DNA of 64,000 bases from JAZDLX01 sp964538455. Lineage in GTDB: Bacteria > Electryoneota > Electryoneia > Electryoneales > Electryoneaceae. Numbering within the stretch: the stretch's first letter is position 1; each line of letters starts with the position of its first letter. The notes beneath the pieces were generated by a model. That model saw only the letters and a program-made list of their open reading frames with translations. It did not search any database and was not told the origin of the DNA. Positions 52,388 to 60,877 of the stretch are shown in pieces. The stretch is taken from assembly GCA_964538455.1 (NCBI GenBank), contig CAZIDZ010000003.1, forward strand, positions 152,171 through 216,170, in the 5' to 3' direction. Made by a program: the position numbers and the translations under genes.

Positions 52388-53938
52388 ATGATGATCGTCG
52401 CCGCACTGGCTGGACTGGTGGTCGGCGCGGGCGCGGCTCTGCTGCTCAACAGCTTGATGCTGCGTCAACGCATAGAAGCATCGAAAACCGAAGCGGATCG
52501 CATGCTGACAGATGCACGCAAGGAAGCGGAAAACCTCAAAAGGGAGAAGATTCTTGAGGGGCGCGATGAAGCGATTGCGCTCAAACAGCAGAAGGACAAG
52601 GAAATCGATCGGCGGTTCGATGAACTCCGGCGGTTCGAAAACCGCCTCAGGGACCAGGAAGTCAACCTCGACAAGAAAACGGAGCGGGCGCGCCAGCAGG
52701 AGCGGGATCTGCGTGAGCTTGAGAAAAACCTGAAACGCCAAACCGAATCGATTGCCGGCAAGGAGGAAAAGCTCGACCGCCTGATCAACCAGAATCAGGA
52801 ACTCCTGGAAAAGACCGCCGGGATGAGCGCGGAAGAGGCCCTCGAACAGCTCAAGAACAGCCTCGTGGACAAGGCCCGCGCCCAGACCGCGAACCAGCTC
52901 AAGGAAATGCGTGACAACGCGCGCATGGAAGCCAATCGTGAGGCCAAGGAGTTGATCATCGAGGCGATCCAGCGCAGCGCCGCCGATCACACCGCCGAAA
53001 ACACGGTGAGCGTCGTCAACCTGCCGAATGATGATGTCAAAGGCCGCATCATCGGCCGCGAAGGACGAAACATCCGCGCCCTCGAGCAGGCGACGGGAGT
53101 CGATTTCATCGTTGATGACACCCCCGAGGCCGTCATCCTATCGAGTTTCGATCCCTACCGCCGTGAGGCCGCCCGCATCGCCCTCGAAAAGCTGGTGACG
53201 GACGGACGGATCCACCCCGGACGCATCGAAGAGGTCGTTGAGAAGGCCAAGAAGGAGCTCGACGAACGCGTGCTCGAACTCGGGCGCAACGCTCTGATCG
53301 AGGCGAAGGTCCACGGCGTCCATCCGGAACTGAGCCGTTACCTGGGACGCCTCCACTACCGCACATCGTACGGTCAGAACGTCCTCAAGCACTCGATCGA
53401 GGTTTCGCACATCACCGGCTTGCTCGCGGTGGAACTGGGGCTCGACGCCAAACTGGCGCGCCGCGCCGGACTGCTGCACGACATCGGCAAGGCGATCGAC
53501 CGCGAGGCCGAGGGGACGCACGTTCAGCTCGGCATGGACGTCGCACAGAAGTACAGCGAGCCGCCCGTGGTGGTCAACGCGATCGGTTCTCACCATGAGG
53601 ATGTCCCGGCGGATAACCCGATCAGCGTGCTCGTCGCCGCGGCGGACGCGATCAGCGGTTCACGCCCCGGTGCGCGGCGCGAAACCCTCGAATCCTACAT
53701 CCAACGGCTGCACAGCTTGGAGGAAATCGCCGAGAAGTTCGAAGGCGTCAACAAAGTGTTCGCCATCCAAGCGGGGCGTGAGGTGCGCGTCATCGTCGAG
53801 AACGAAAAGATCAACGACGACCTGGCCGACGCCCTCGCGCATGACATCGCCGAGAAGATCGAACAGGAACTCGAGTATCCCGGTCAGATCAAGGTGACCG
53901 TGATCCGCGAGTACCGTTCGGTGGAGTACGCGAAGTAG
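52388..53938 (+). CDS. rny: Ribonuclease Y
   Basis: 516 residues from the ATG at 52388, six bases after AAAGGAG; an ATG at 52382 touches that site. N-terminal membrane helix (IVAALAGLVVGAGAALLL), long coiled coil to ~190, KH domain (LPNDDVKGRIIGREGRNIRA, GVDFIVDDTPEAVILSSFD), then an HD domain with LLHDIGKAIDREAEGTH and NAIGSHHEDVPADNP. It is a membrane-anchored endonuclease that starts mRNA decay. Near-standard length (~520). It follows the structured RNA. Confidence 0.97.
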   Translation: MMIVAALAGLVVGAGAALLLNSLMLRQRIEASKTEADRMLTDARKEAENLKREKILEGRDEAIALKQQKDKEIDRRFDELRRFENRLRDQEVNLDKKTERARQQERDLRELEKNLKRQTESIAGKEEKLDRLINQNQELLEKTAGMSAEEALEQLKNSLVDKARAQTANQLKEMRDNARMEANREAKELIIEAIQRSAADHTAENTVSVVNLPNDDVKGRIIGREGRNIRALEQATGVDFIVDDTPEAVILSSFDPYRREAARIALEKLVTDGRIHPGRIEEVVEKAKKELDERVLELGRNALIEAKVHGVHPELSRYLGRLHYRTSYGQNVLKHSIEVSHITGLLAVELGLDAKLARRAGLLHDIGKAIDREAEGTHVQLGMDVAQKYSEPPVVVNAIGSHHEDVPADNPISVLVAAADAISGSRPGARRETLESYIQRLHSLEEIAEKFEGVNKVFAIQAGREVRVIVENEKINDDLADALAHDIAEKIEQELEYPGQIKVTVIREYRSVEYAK

Positions 53939-53962
53939 TCATTCCCGGAGACCGGTAAAAAT

Positions 53963-54060
53963 CAGCCCCGGCTCCAGAGACCTGCAAAAATCAGCCCCGG
54001 CTCCGGAGGCCAGTAAAAAAACAGCCCCGGCTCCAGAGGCCAGTAAAAAAACAGCCCCGG
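53963..54060. repeat. Tandem ~30-bp repeat derived from the rny terminator arm
   Basis: CAGCCCCGG begins at 53963, 53992, 54022 and 54052, spacing 29, 30 and 30. The first three are followed by CTCC-rGAG-rCC and an A-run. The last copy becomes the left arm of the terminator at 54049-54082. It looks like slippage duplication of a short unit. Confidence 0.8.
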
Positions 54061-54082
54061 CGAATTTCCGCGGGGGCTGTTT
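54049..54082. terminator. Terminator after rny
   Basis: AAACAGCCCC and GGGGCTGTTT, a 10-bp stem with a 14-base loop, followed by TTCC. The A-run on the left makes it usable from both strands. Confidence 0.75.
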
Positions 54083-54110
54083 CCATCTGTCGTCCCGGTA
54101 CCCATTTGTC

Positions 54111-54130
54111 ATTCCCGCGAAGGCGGGAAT
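54111..54130. repeat. REP-type palindrome
   Basis: ATTCCCGC-GAAG-GCGGGAAT, 8-bp stem, flanked by GTC and CCATG. Sequences of the form GTCATTCCCGCGAAGGCGGG are widespread extragenic palindromes in bacteria. Confidence 0.75.
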
Positions 54131-54250
54131 CCATGTTGCTGTCGGTCGTTTCCCTCGCGTAGCACGAACCGAAGTCGAGCCACCCGGCGCTGTTCAAACG
54201 TGTCATCGCCAGGGTTCTGTCTTTTCGGGACCCGTGGCAATCTCCAACGA

Positions 54251-54302
54251 GGGACAGTATACTCACAAGCTGATTGGTATGGGATTGTGAGTATACTGTC
54301 CC
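54251..54302. repeat. Large inverted repeat with GGGACAG ends
   Basis: GGGACAGTATACTCACAA at 54251-54268 and its exact complement at 54285-54302, 18-bp arms, 16-base spacer. A related copy lies at 54678-54729. GGGACAGTATACT-type ends occur beside REP-associated tyrosine transposases in other genomes (recalled, not checked); no transposase gene is present here. Confidence 0.75.
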
Positions 54303-54466
54303 AGAAAATTGCGATTGGAGATCACCACGCGCTCCTAAACGGACGGGAGCGCTGGTGGTGACACCCTGGTTGACAGACGGTTCGGGAGGGCAGTCGCTTT
54401 CAAACCGTCTGGGATTCGAAGAGAAACCCGATCCCCACCTTCAGCAATCGGGTTACCCTGCCGATA

Positions 54467-54513
54467 GTCATCCTGTACGAAGTGCATGGCACAAAGTCGT
54501 CCTGAACGAAGTG
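54467..54513 (+). repeat. Two copies of a GTCATCCTGAACGAAGTG-type repeat
   Basis: GTCATCCTGTACGAAGTG at 54467 and GTCGTCCTGAACGAAGTG at 54496, 29 bases apart, the second followed by AAGGATC. This is a common short dispersed repeat in environmental genomes; it has no known gene function. Confidence 0.6.
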
Positions 54514-54642
54514 AAGGATCTATGTGTAGGCTTTTTCCCGTGTCCCTGTTTGCTGGAAACAGGTTTATCCTGATCCGTTTCAGCAGCATTGCTGAGCGAG
54601 GAGCCCGCCGCTTTTGAACGCTTTCCACCGCCCCACGTTGTC

Positions 54643-54665
54643 ATTGCCCGGCTTGACCGGGCAAT
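54643..54665. repeat. REP-type palindrome
   Basis: ATTGCCCGG-CTTGA-CCGGGCAAT, 9-bp stem, flanked by TTGTC and CCATA, the same flanks as the palindrome at 54111 and close to those at 17565. Confidence 0.75.
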
Positions 54666-54677
54666 CCATACAAAAGA

Positions 54678-54729
54678 GGGACAGTTTGCTCACAATGCCG
54701 AACTGCAAGCATTGTCAGCATACTGTCCC
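54678..54729. repeat. Second large inverted repeat with GGGACAG ends
   Basis: Arms at 54678-54698 and 54709-54729, 19 of 21 bases paired, 10-base spacer. The outer GGGACAGT is shared with the element at 54251; the inner part differs, so they are diverged family members. It lies 43 bases past the hutH stop and may also serve as its terminator. Confidence 0.7.
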
Positions 54730-54771
54730 GGCAATACCACGGTGCGGCCACGCCCGCCGCCATTCAAACCG

Positions 54772-56301
54772 TTACAGCGTTTCGAGCTCGCCGATCTCCT
54801 CTTCGACAGCCTCCAGAACGTTCAGATTCTTCACCGCTTCCCGCATCGCGTTGTGGTCCGGGTACAGCGGTCGGTCCTCCTCGAGGTGTTCCACCACCCG
54901 GCGCACTGCCCGGTGCGCCGCCTGCGTCCCCTTCCCGGGATCGAATTCCCGGAAATCGAGCGCCTGGGCCGCGGCGATGAATTCGATGCCGAGCACGCCG
55001 TAGGCGTTGTCCACAATCCGCCGGCTCTTCATTGCGCTGTTCCAGCCCATGCTGACGAAATCCTCCTGGTCAGCCGCCGCGGGAATCGACTGCACGTATG
55101 CCGGAGCCGACAGCGTCCGCTGCTCGACGATCATCATGTCCGCGGTGTACTGGCTCAGCATATGCCCCGAAAACATCCCCGCGCCTTTCGTCAGGAACGC
55201 CGGCAGCCCCACCGACAACGCCGGGTTCAGCAGACGGTTCAAGCGCCGTTCGGAGAGCACCGACACCATCGTCACCGAAGCGCCGAGCACGTCCAGCGGC
55301 AGGCTCACCGGAGTGCCCTGGAAGTTCGCCCCCGAGAGCACGGTGTCTTCGTCGGGGAGGAACACCGGATTGTCGCCGACGCCGTTCAGCTCCGTTTCCA
55401 CCTGCTCCCGTGTCCAGCGCAGCTGATCTCGCGCGGCGCCGATCACCTGCGGAGTGCTGCGCATCGAATAGGCGTCCTGCACCTTCACCTTCATCTTCCC
55501 GGTCAAAAGGTCCGACCCCTCAATCACACGTTTCATGTTTCGCGCAGTTACGACCGCACCCCTGAATCCGCGCAGCGCGTGCAGCCGCTCGTCGTAGGGC
55601 TTCATGTTGCCGCGCAGCGCTTCGATAGACATCGCCGCCGCGATCTCCGCCTGTTTGATCCAGCGCTCGATGTCGTGCATCAGCAGGCACGCTTCTCCGG
55701 TGATCAGGTTGCTGCCGTTGATCGTCGCCAGGCCGTCGCGCACTTCGAAGCCCGGCGCTTTGATCTTCGCCTTGTCGAACGCCTCCTCGGTCGGCATCCG
55801 CCGCCCGTCGAAAAAAACCTCCCCCTCGCCGAGCAGAGTCAGTGCGATCTGAGACATCGGCGCCAAATCTCCGCTCGCCCCGACCGAACCCTGGCTGCAC
55901 ACGACCGGCGTGATTCCAGCGTTCAGCATCTTCACAAGGGTCTGCGTGATCTCCAGGCGGCAGGCGGAATGCCCATGGGCGTGCACGTTGATCCGGCTGA
56001 CCATCGCGGCGCGCACCGTGTCGGTCGGCAGCGGTTCCCCGATTCCCGCGGCGTGGTTGTACACGAGGTATCGCTGAAACTGGCGGGTCTGTTCATCGTC
56101 GAGCACGATCTCGGAAAACTCGCCGATCCCGGTGTTCACGCCGTACATGATCTCACGGGCGTCCACCTTTTTCTGCAAGAACGCCCTGCACGACTTGATC
56201 CGCTCCTCGGCGTCGCTCGACAGTTTCACCTGCTCGCCGTTTCTGGCCACACGGACAACGTCTTCCGCTTTCAGTGTGCTGCCTGTCAGCGTGACACTCA
56301 T
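54772..56301 (-). CDS. hutH: Histidine ammonia-lyase (aromatic amino acid lyase family)
   Basis: 509 residues, typical size. The MIO cofactor forms from Ala-Ser-Gly at 142-144 (QGSVGASGDLAPMSQIAL). Active-site Tyr lies in MYGVNTGIGEFSE; GLATINGSNLITGEACL and VEQRTLSAPAYVQSIPAAAD also match, and QEDFVSMG keeps the Glu used by histidine lyases. The selectivity pair, Ser-His in standard HutH, is Asn82-His83 (LVYNHAAGIGEP); the His is kept. It converts histidine to urocanate and ammonia, most likely, but tyrosine/phenylalanine lyase or aminomutase activity cannot be excluded. No hutU, hutI or hutG is present in the window. Confidence 0.85.
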   Translation of the reverse strand: MSVTLTGSTLKAEDVVRVARNGEQVKLSSDAEERIKSCRAFLQKKVDAREIMYGVNTGIGEFSEIVLDDEQTRQFQRYLVYNHAAGIGEPLPTDTVRAAMVSRINVHAHGHSACRLEITQTLVKMLNAGITPVVCSQGSVGASGDLAPMSQIALTLLGEGEVFFDGRRMPTEEAFDKAKIKAPGFEVRDGLATINGSNLITGEACLLMHDIERWIKQAEIAAAMSIEALRGNMKPYDERLHALRGFRGAVVTARNMKRVIEGSDLLTGKMKVKVQDAYSMRSTPQVIGAARDQLRWTREQVETELNGVGDNPVFLPDEDTVLSGANFQGTPVSLPLDVLGASVTMVSVLSERRLNRLLNPALSVGLPAFLTKGAGMFSGHMLSQYTADMMIVEQRTLSAPAYVQSIPAAADQEDFVSMGWNSAMKSRRIVDNAYGVLGIEFIAAAQALDFREFDPGKGTQAAHRAVRRVVEHLEEDRPLYPDHNAMREAVKNLNVLEAVEEEIGELETL

Positions 56302-56681
56302 GCTCGCTCCCCGCTTCCCTTGTGCTGTGGTCTGTTGCCGGCCTGCGCCGCGTTGGCCGCACTACCTTTCGCTCGTACATTCATGCGCCTAACGTACCAA
56401 GTCGCCCGGCATCAGGAAAGGGGAGACGGAGGCGGTCGGGACGCATGGAGCAGTCGCGTGAACCAACCCTGATCGTCTCGGGCTGGCCCGGGAATGCCGT
56501 ACGTGTAAAAACAAAAGGGAGCTGGCGTGAAGCGCTCATCCGGATCACCCGTCGCGGCGAAAACCCCGCCCCATGCTGCCCATAGCGTCTTGTTAAGCGC
56601 AGGCGTCGTCCCCGGCTCCCGCGCCTGGTGCAAAAGCCTCGCGAGAGCGGGGATCGTCCACACTGAACTGGAAGCCGGGCA
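56302..56681. other. Intergenic region between hutH and the amidohydrolase gene
   Basis: 380 bases upstream of two divergent genes, so promoters for both are expected. I see no convincing -10/-35 pair, hairpin or repeat, and open frames crossing it have no recognisable product. Confidence 0.45.
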
Positions 56682-58232
56682 GTGACCGGGCAAAAGCTGC
56701 TCATCACCGGCGCACGCATCTGGACCGCCGGTTTGCCCTGGAACTCCCCCCTCGGTGATCTCCTCATCTCCGAGCGAGTCGTGGAGGCTGTCGAACCTGC
56801 GGGGACGCTCGACGAAAACGGCTTCCCGGGGGTGCGCCGCCTCAAGCTCCCCGGCGGCGTGATCCTCCCGGCGTTCTTCGACGGCCATCTGCACCTCGAC
56901 ATCGGCGGCACATTTCTCTCCCGGCTGGCTCTCCGCGACTGTGCCACAGAGCACGAGGTTCTCGGCCGCCTGGCGCATGAAGCGCACTCCGGCCGGGACT
57001 GGCTGATCGCCGTCGGGTTGCCGGAGCATGCGTGGCCGTCATACACCGATCTTCGCCGCGCTACCCGGGGCCGGCCCGCCATTCTCTTCACCCGCGACTA
57101 TCACTCGGCCTTCGTCAATCCCGAGGGAATGGAGGCGCTGGATCTCACGCCCGAGACTCCGCCTCCGCCCGGAGGTTCGTTTGAGCACGACAGCAAGGGA
57201 CAGCCCACCGGCCTGCTTCGCGAAAATGCCGTCCGTTGGGCGGAGCACCGGCTTCCCGCTCCCAGCGAAATCCGGCAGCAGGACAATCTCCTTCTCGCCG
57301 CCGCACACCTGGTGAAGCAGGGTGTGCTCGGGGTAAGTGACGCGTCCGACAACAGCGCCTGGCCGATGCTGGCGGCTCTCGACCGCGAGCGGAAAACGCC
57401 GTTGCGCGTCGAGCACTGGCACCGCTGCCTCGAGCTGGATGATAGCTGCCTTGAGATCGAGCGGGTCGACCGCCCGCGGCTGAAACGGCTTCGCATCAAA
57501 ACGTTCCTCGACGGCTCCCTTGGCAGCCGCACCGCCTGGATGCTGGAGGAATACGGCGACAATCCCGGAAAGCGCGGGGGACCTGTCCCGGAGCTCGAAG
57601 GCTACCGGCGCTTCCTCCGGGACGCCGCCGAGAGGGGATGGTCTCACGCCGTTCACGCAATCGGAGACGCCGCGGTGGAGTGGGCGGCTCAGACCCTCGC
57701 GCAGCTCCCGGCCGCAGCAATCCCTCATCGAATCGAGCACGTGCAGCACGTGAATGGCAGAGGACTGGAGAGCCTGTCGAAAACGTCCGTGCTCGCCTCG
57801 ATTCAGCCCACTCACCGTTTGGAAGACAGCGGGATGCTGCTGCCGCGGCTGGGGCTCGAGCGAGCGGGGCGCAGCTATCCACAGCGCTCGCTGCTCCGCG
57901 GAAGGGGAACACTCGTGTTCGGCACCGACTGGCCGGTCGTCAGCTCCGATCCGCGCAAGACCCTGTACGCCGCGTTAAGCCCCCGGAAGGCGGGGGAGGG
58001 CATGACCGGTGAGCAGGTCACCCTCGAGCAGGCGCTGGAAGCGATGACGTCCGCTCCCGCGAGAGCGGCAGGATTTAAAGGAGTCGGTGAACTTTCCCCG
58101 GCCGCACCCGCCGACTTTCTCTGGATGCCTGCGGACCCGGCCCGAGACCCGGCCGCCTGGCTGGAGGCCGAGATCGGCGGTGTTTGGGCTGCCGGGGAGC
58201 TTGTCCACGCCCACCACGAAGCGCTCCCGTGA
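56682..58232 (+). CDS. YtcJ-like metal-dependent amidohydrolase
   Basis: 516 residues, GTG start. Amidohydrolase superfamily: beta-sandwich KLLITGARIWTAGLP, metal site VILPAFFDGHLHLDIGG (HxH), Lys/His region RIKTFLDGSLGSRTAWMLEE, HAVHAIGDAAVEWA, IEHVQHVNGRGLESL, and GTDWPVVSSDPRKTLYAALS with the final Asp. The FLDGSLGSRTA and DWPV motifs are typical of the YtcJ/AepA group (amidohydrolase family 3), whose natural substrates are mostly unknown. Residue HWHRCLELDD is family-variable. It diverges from hutH, but imidazolonepropionase (HutI) lacks these features, so a link to histidine breakdown is not supported. Confidence 0.9.
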   Translation: MTGQKLLITGARIWTAGLPWNSPLGDLLISERVVEAVEPAGTLDENGFPGVRRLKLPGGVILPAFFDGHLHLDIGGTFLSRLALRDCATEHEVLGRLAHEAHSGRDWLIAVGLPEHAWPSYTDLRRATRGRPAILFTRDYHSAFVNPEGMEALDLTPETPPPPGGSFEHDSKGQPTGLLRENAVRWAEHRLPAPSEIRQQDNLLLAAAHLVKQGVLGVSDASDNSAWPMLAALDRERKTPLRVEHWHRCLELDDSCLEIERVDRPRLKRLRIKTFLDGSLGSRTAWMLEEYGDNPGKRGGPVPELEGYRRFLRDAAERGWSHAVHAIGDAAVEWAAQTLAQLPAAAIPHRIEHVQHVNGRGLESLSKTSVLASIQPTHRLEDSGMLLPRLGLERAGRSYPQRSLLRGRGTLVFGTDWPVVSSDPRKTLYAALSPRKAGEGMTGEQVTLEQALEAMTSAPARAAGFKGVGELSPAAPADFLWMPADPARDPAAWLEAEIGGVWAAGELVHAHHEALP

Positions 58233-58274
58233 AAATGTCGCGCATTTCGCAAAAAAGCCCGCCGATAAAGAGAA

Positions 58275-58304
58275 AACGTAGCCAGATCCGATCCCGGCTA
58301 CGTT
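58275..58304 (-). terminator. Terminator for the winged-helix gene (minus strand)
   Basis: AACGTAGCC and GGCTACGTT, 9-bp stem, 12-base loop. On the minus strand the stem runs straight into TTTTCTCTTT, a good rho-independent site. On the plus strand it follows the amidohydrolase gene by about 40 bases but lacks a T-run. Confidence 0.75.
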
Positions 58305-58330
58305 GAAGTGGAATCTCCTCAAGCTGCTGA

Positions 58331-58531
58331 TTAGTGCTTCAGTTTGATCACCGTGGATTTCCCTGATTTCACCTCGTGTACCTTGCCCTCGCGTGCCAGC
58401 CAGCCGATCGCGCGTTCAACCATTGCGGGCGTAAGTTGAACGTCCTTCTTTAACTTTGCCACACTCGCAGAGCCGTGCTGGTTCAAATACCGCCAGAGTA
58501 CTCCCGCGGCGGTACCAATCGAATTTTCCAT
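58331..58531 (-). CDS. Small winged helix-turn-helix protein (DUF2582-like)
   Basis: 66 residues. MENSIGTAAGVLWRYLNQHG, then a helix-turn-helix VAKLKKDVQLTPAMVERAIG and a wing WLAREGKVHEVKSGKST. This is the pattern of the small winged-helix family DUF2582 (PF10771-like). It consists of the DNA-binding fold only, with no sensor part. Such proteins are common in Bacteroidetes and archaea; targets are unknown. It begins 25 bases after the pckA stop on the same strand and has its own terminator, so it may be co-transcribed with pckA. Confidence 0.8.
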   Translation of the reverse strand: MENSIGTAAGVLWRYLNQHGSASVAKLKKDVQLTPAMVERAIGWLAREGKVHEVKSGKSTVIKLKH

Positions 58532-58556
58532 GTATCCTCCCCAAAAATGACACGCT

Positions 58557-60161
58557 TCACTTGCCAGCGAGTGGGCCCGCGTCGCGGATTTCTTCGCTCG
58601 CTTCCTTTTCGAAATTCTTGAAGTTTTCGTGGAACTTTTTCGCTAGATCCTTCGCCATGGCGTCGTACGCCTTCTTGTCTTTCCAGGTCTCGCGCGGCTG
58701 CAGTACATCGCCCGGCACGCCCGGAACCTCGGATGGAATCTGCAATCCGAATATTGGCTCCGCGTTAAACTGCACTCCATCCAGCTTGCCTTCGAGAGCC
58801 GCGTTCACCATCGCCCGGGTGTACTTGATCGCCATCCGGTGCCCTTCTCCGTAAGGGCCGCCGGTCCAGCCCGTGTTCACCAGCCACACCGTCGCCTCAT
58901 GTTCTTTCATCCGCTTCCCGAGCATCTCGGCGTATTTCAGCGGATCGAGCGGCATGAACGGCGCTCCGAACAGCGTGCTGAATGCCGGCTGAGGCTCCGT
59001 CACTCCGCGTTCCGTTCCGGCGAGCTTGCTGGTGTAGCCGCTGATGAAATGGTACATCGCCTGCACGCGCGTCAGTTTGCTGATCGGCGGCAGCACCCCG
59101 AACGCGTCCGCGGTGAGGAAGATGATGTTTTTCGGATGCGGACCGTGCCCTTCCTTGACGATGTTCGGAATGTGGGTCAGGGGATAGGACGCCCTCGTGT
59201 TGTCGGTCAGGCTGTTGTCGTCAAGGTTCACACGTCTCGTGTTGATGTCCAGCGCCACGTTCTCGAGGATGGTGCCGAAACGTCTTGTCGTCTCGTAAAT
59301 TTCCGGCTCCGCCTCCGCGGACAGGCTGATCACCTTCGCGTAGCAGCCTCCCTCCAGGTTGAACACCCCGTTCGGCGACCAGCCGTGCTCGTCGTCCCCG
59401 ATCAGGTCACGCGTCGGATCGGCCGAGAGCGTCGTCTTGCCCGTTCCCGAAAGGCCGAAGAACAGCGCGCTTTTGCCGTCCGCGCCTACGTTCGCCGAAC
59501 AGTGCATCGGCAGCACGTCCTCCTGAGGGAGCAGGTAGTTCATCACACTGAAGATCGATTTCTTGATCTCGCCGCCGTAGCTGGTCCCCCCGATAATCAC
59601 CATTTTCTTGCTGAAGCTGATGATGATGAACGCTTCGCTGTGCGTCCCGTCGATCTCGGGGATCGCCTTGAAGTGCGGCAGGTTGAGCACGGTGAAAATC
59701 GGCTCGTGGTAGTAGCCCGGTTCGTGGCTGCGAATGAACATGTTCCGGGCGAACATGTTGTGCCACGCGGTTTCGGTGATCACGCGAATCGGCTTCTGGT
59801 ACTGGGGATCTCCGTTCACATGGCAGTCTTGGACGAAAAGGTCCTTGCCCTGGACGTACGCCTGCAAACGGCGGAAAAGATTCTCGAATTTTTCCGGTTC
59901 GATCGGCACGTTGATCGCGCCCCAATGCACGAGGTCCTTGCTCCCCTCGTCCTGCACGATGAAACGGTCCTTCGGGCTCCGTCCCGTGTACTGACCCGTC
60001 CGAACGACGAGCGGGCCGAGATGCGCTACGTATCCCTCCCGGCGGCGTATCGCCTCTTCGTAGAGAAACGCTGCGCCGGCATTCCAATACACGTTGCCAA
60101 GATTAGTCAATCCCAGGGCCTGGAGTTTTTTCGCGTGTTCTGGGTTTGCTACGGTTTCCAT
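58557..60161 (-). CDS. pckA: Phosphoenolpyruvate carboxykinase (ATP)
   Basis: 534 residues, the normal size of the ATP-using type. It turns oxaloacetate and ATP into PEP, CO2 and ADP, opening gluconeogenesis. N-terminal RTGQYTGRSPKDRFIVQDE, IGGTSYGGEIKKSIFSVMN, the kinase P-loop FGLSGTGKTTLSADPTRDLI (~236-250), DDEHGWSPNGVFNLEGGCYA, then NTRASYPLTHIPNI and NTGWTGGPYGEGHRM. All motifs that bind metal and nucleotide are present. It stands on the minus strand with a divergent gap of ~160 bases to the BCCP gene end. Confidence 0.98.
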   Translation of the reverse strand: METVANPEHAKKLQALGLTNLGNVYWNAGAAFLYEEAIRRREGYVAHLGPLVVRTGQYTGRSPKDRFIVQDEGSKDLVHWGAINVPIEPEKFENLFRRLQAYVQGKDLFVQDCHVNGDPQYQKPIRVITETAWHNMFARNMFIRSHEPGYYHEPIFTVLNLPHFKAIPEIDGTHSEAFIIISFSKKMVIIGGTSYGGEIKKSIFSVMNYLLPQEDVLPMHCSANVGADGKSALFFGLSGTGKTTLSADPTRDLIGDDEHGWSPNGVFNLEGGCYAKVISLSAEAEPEIYETTRRFGTILENVALDINTRRVNLDDNSLTDNTRASYPLTHIPNIVKEGHGPHPKNIIFLTADAFGVLPPISKLTRVQAMYHFISGYTSKLAGTERGVTEPQPAFSTLFGAPFMPLDPLKYAEMLGKRMKEHEATVWLVNTGWTGGPYGEGHRMAIKYTRAMVNAALEGKLDGVQFNAEPIFGLQIPSEVPGVPGDVLQPRETWKDKKAYDAMAKDLAKKFHENFKNFEKEASEEIRDAGPLAGK

Positions 60162-60325
60162 GTCTGCCTCACACTGCTGTTTTCGAACTTTTCGGACAGC
60201 CTAATGTAGCCGGTTTTTCCGGGGAGCGACAAGAACCGGCTTCACGGTCTCTCGTCATCGGGGGCGGGTCGAACAGCGTTTTTAAGCTGCATCAGCCGCG
60301 GGGGGGGTAGGCCGTCGTTCCGGCC

Positions 60326-60877
60326 TCACGGCTGCTCAATTTCGAACAGAACTTGTCCTTTTTCAACAGCTTGTCCGGGCGTCACATGCAGCGCCTTCAA
60401 TCGGCCGGAAACCGGGGCCTTGATCTCGTTCTCCATTTTCATCGCTTCCATCACGACGATCCCCTGCCGCTCTTGGACCAGATCGTTCTCCGCCGCCTCC
60501 ACCTTTACGATCAGTCCCGGCATCGGAGCCGCCACACGGCCGTGACGGAAACCGACTCCAGCCGCACGCAGAAACTCGCGCAGGTACGCCTCGCGCCGCG
60601 ATACCACGTCCGCGTCAAAATCGTACCCCCCCGCGTGGATCCGGTACTGGTTTGCGCTCTCCGTCGGCTCCACTGCGAGCACCACGCTCCGGTTGTCGAG
60701 CAGCAGGGAATAGTGGTCCGGAACCGCCTTCGGTTGGATGTCCAGCGTCATCTCGACTCCGTCCACCAGGATCTTGCCCTCCCGGTCAAGGAATTCGACC
60801 TCGAAAACTCCCCCGTCGATTTCCACGCGGTAGCTGTCCCCGTTTGCGCCGTTGTCGATGCCGCCGCCGCTGCTCAT
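60326..60877 (-). CDS. Biotin carboxyl carrier protein
   Basis: 183 residues. The N-terminal ~100 residues form a beta-rich BT-like region (YRVEIDGGVFEVEFLDREG). The biotinyl domain runs from ~112 (GRVAAPMPGLIVKVEAAEND) with biotin on Lys147 in VVMEAMKMENEIKAP. The VMEAMKM motif is intact. It overlaps accC upstream (ATGA), so it belongs to an acyl-CoA carboxylase of the separate-subunit type, probably propionyl- or methylcrotonyl-CoA carboxylase. The BT domain favours this over acetyl-CoA carboxylase AccB. No carboxyltransferase gene follows. Confidence 0.9.
   Translation of the reverse strand: MSSGGGIDNGANGDSYRVEIDGGVFEVEFLDREGKILVDGVEMTLDIQPKAVPDHYSLLLDNRSVVLAVEPTESANQYRIHAGGYDFDADVVSRREAYLREFLRAAGVGFRHGRVAAPMPGLIVKVEAAENDLVQERQGIVVMEAMKMENEIKAPVSGRLKALHVTPGQAVEKGQVLFEIEQP

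Larger units (their letters stand above)
53939..54771. other. Gene-free, repeat-rich region between rny and hutH
   Basis: 833 bases between convergent genes with no convincing coding frame. It holds the tandem repeat, terminator, two REP palindromes, two GGGACAG inverted repeats and two GTCATCCTG repeats listed separately. The stretch 54305-54460 holds nothing I can name. Confidence 0.7.

Noticed and set aside
53963..54060. Possible CRISPR array
   Set aside because: Units are directly adjacent with no unique spacers, only four starts, and no cas genes. It is a simple tandem repeat.
54251..54729. Complete insertion sequence bounded by the two GGGACAG repeats
   Set aside because: The 430 bases between them contain no transposase frame, and each element is itself a full inverted repeat rather than one end.
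58470..58510. tRNA-like GGTTCAAATACC segment
   Set aside because: It lies inside the winged-helix gene, has no acceptor or anticodon stem around it, and no CCA end.
58839..60209. Plus-strand open frame of 456 codons
   Set aside because: Antisense to pckA, which has every catalytic motif.
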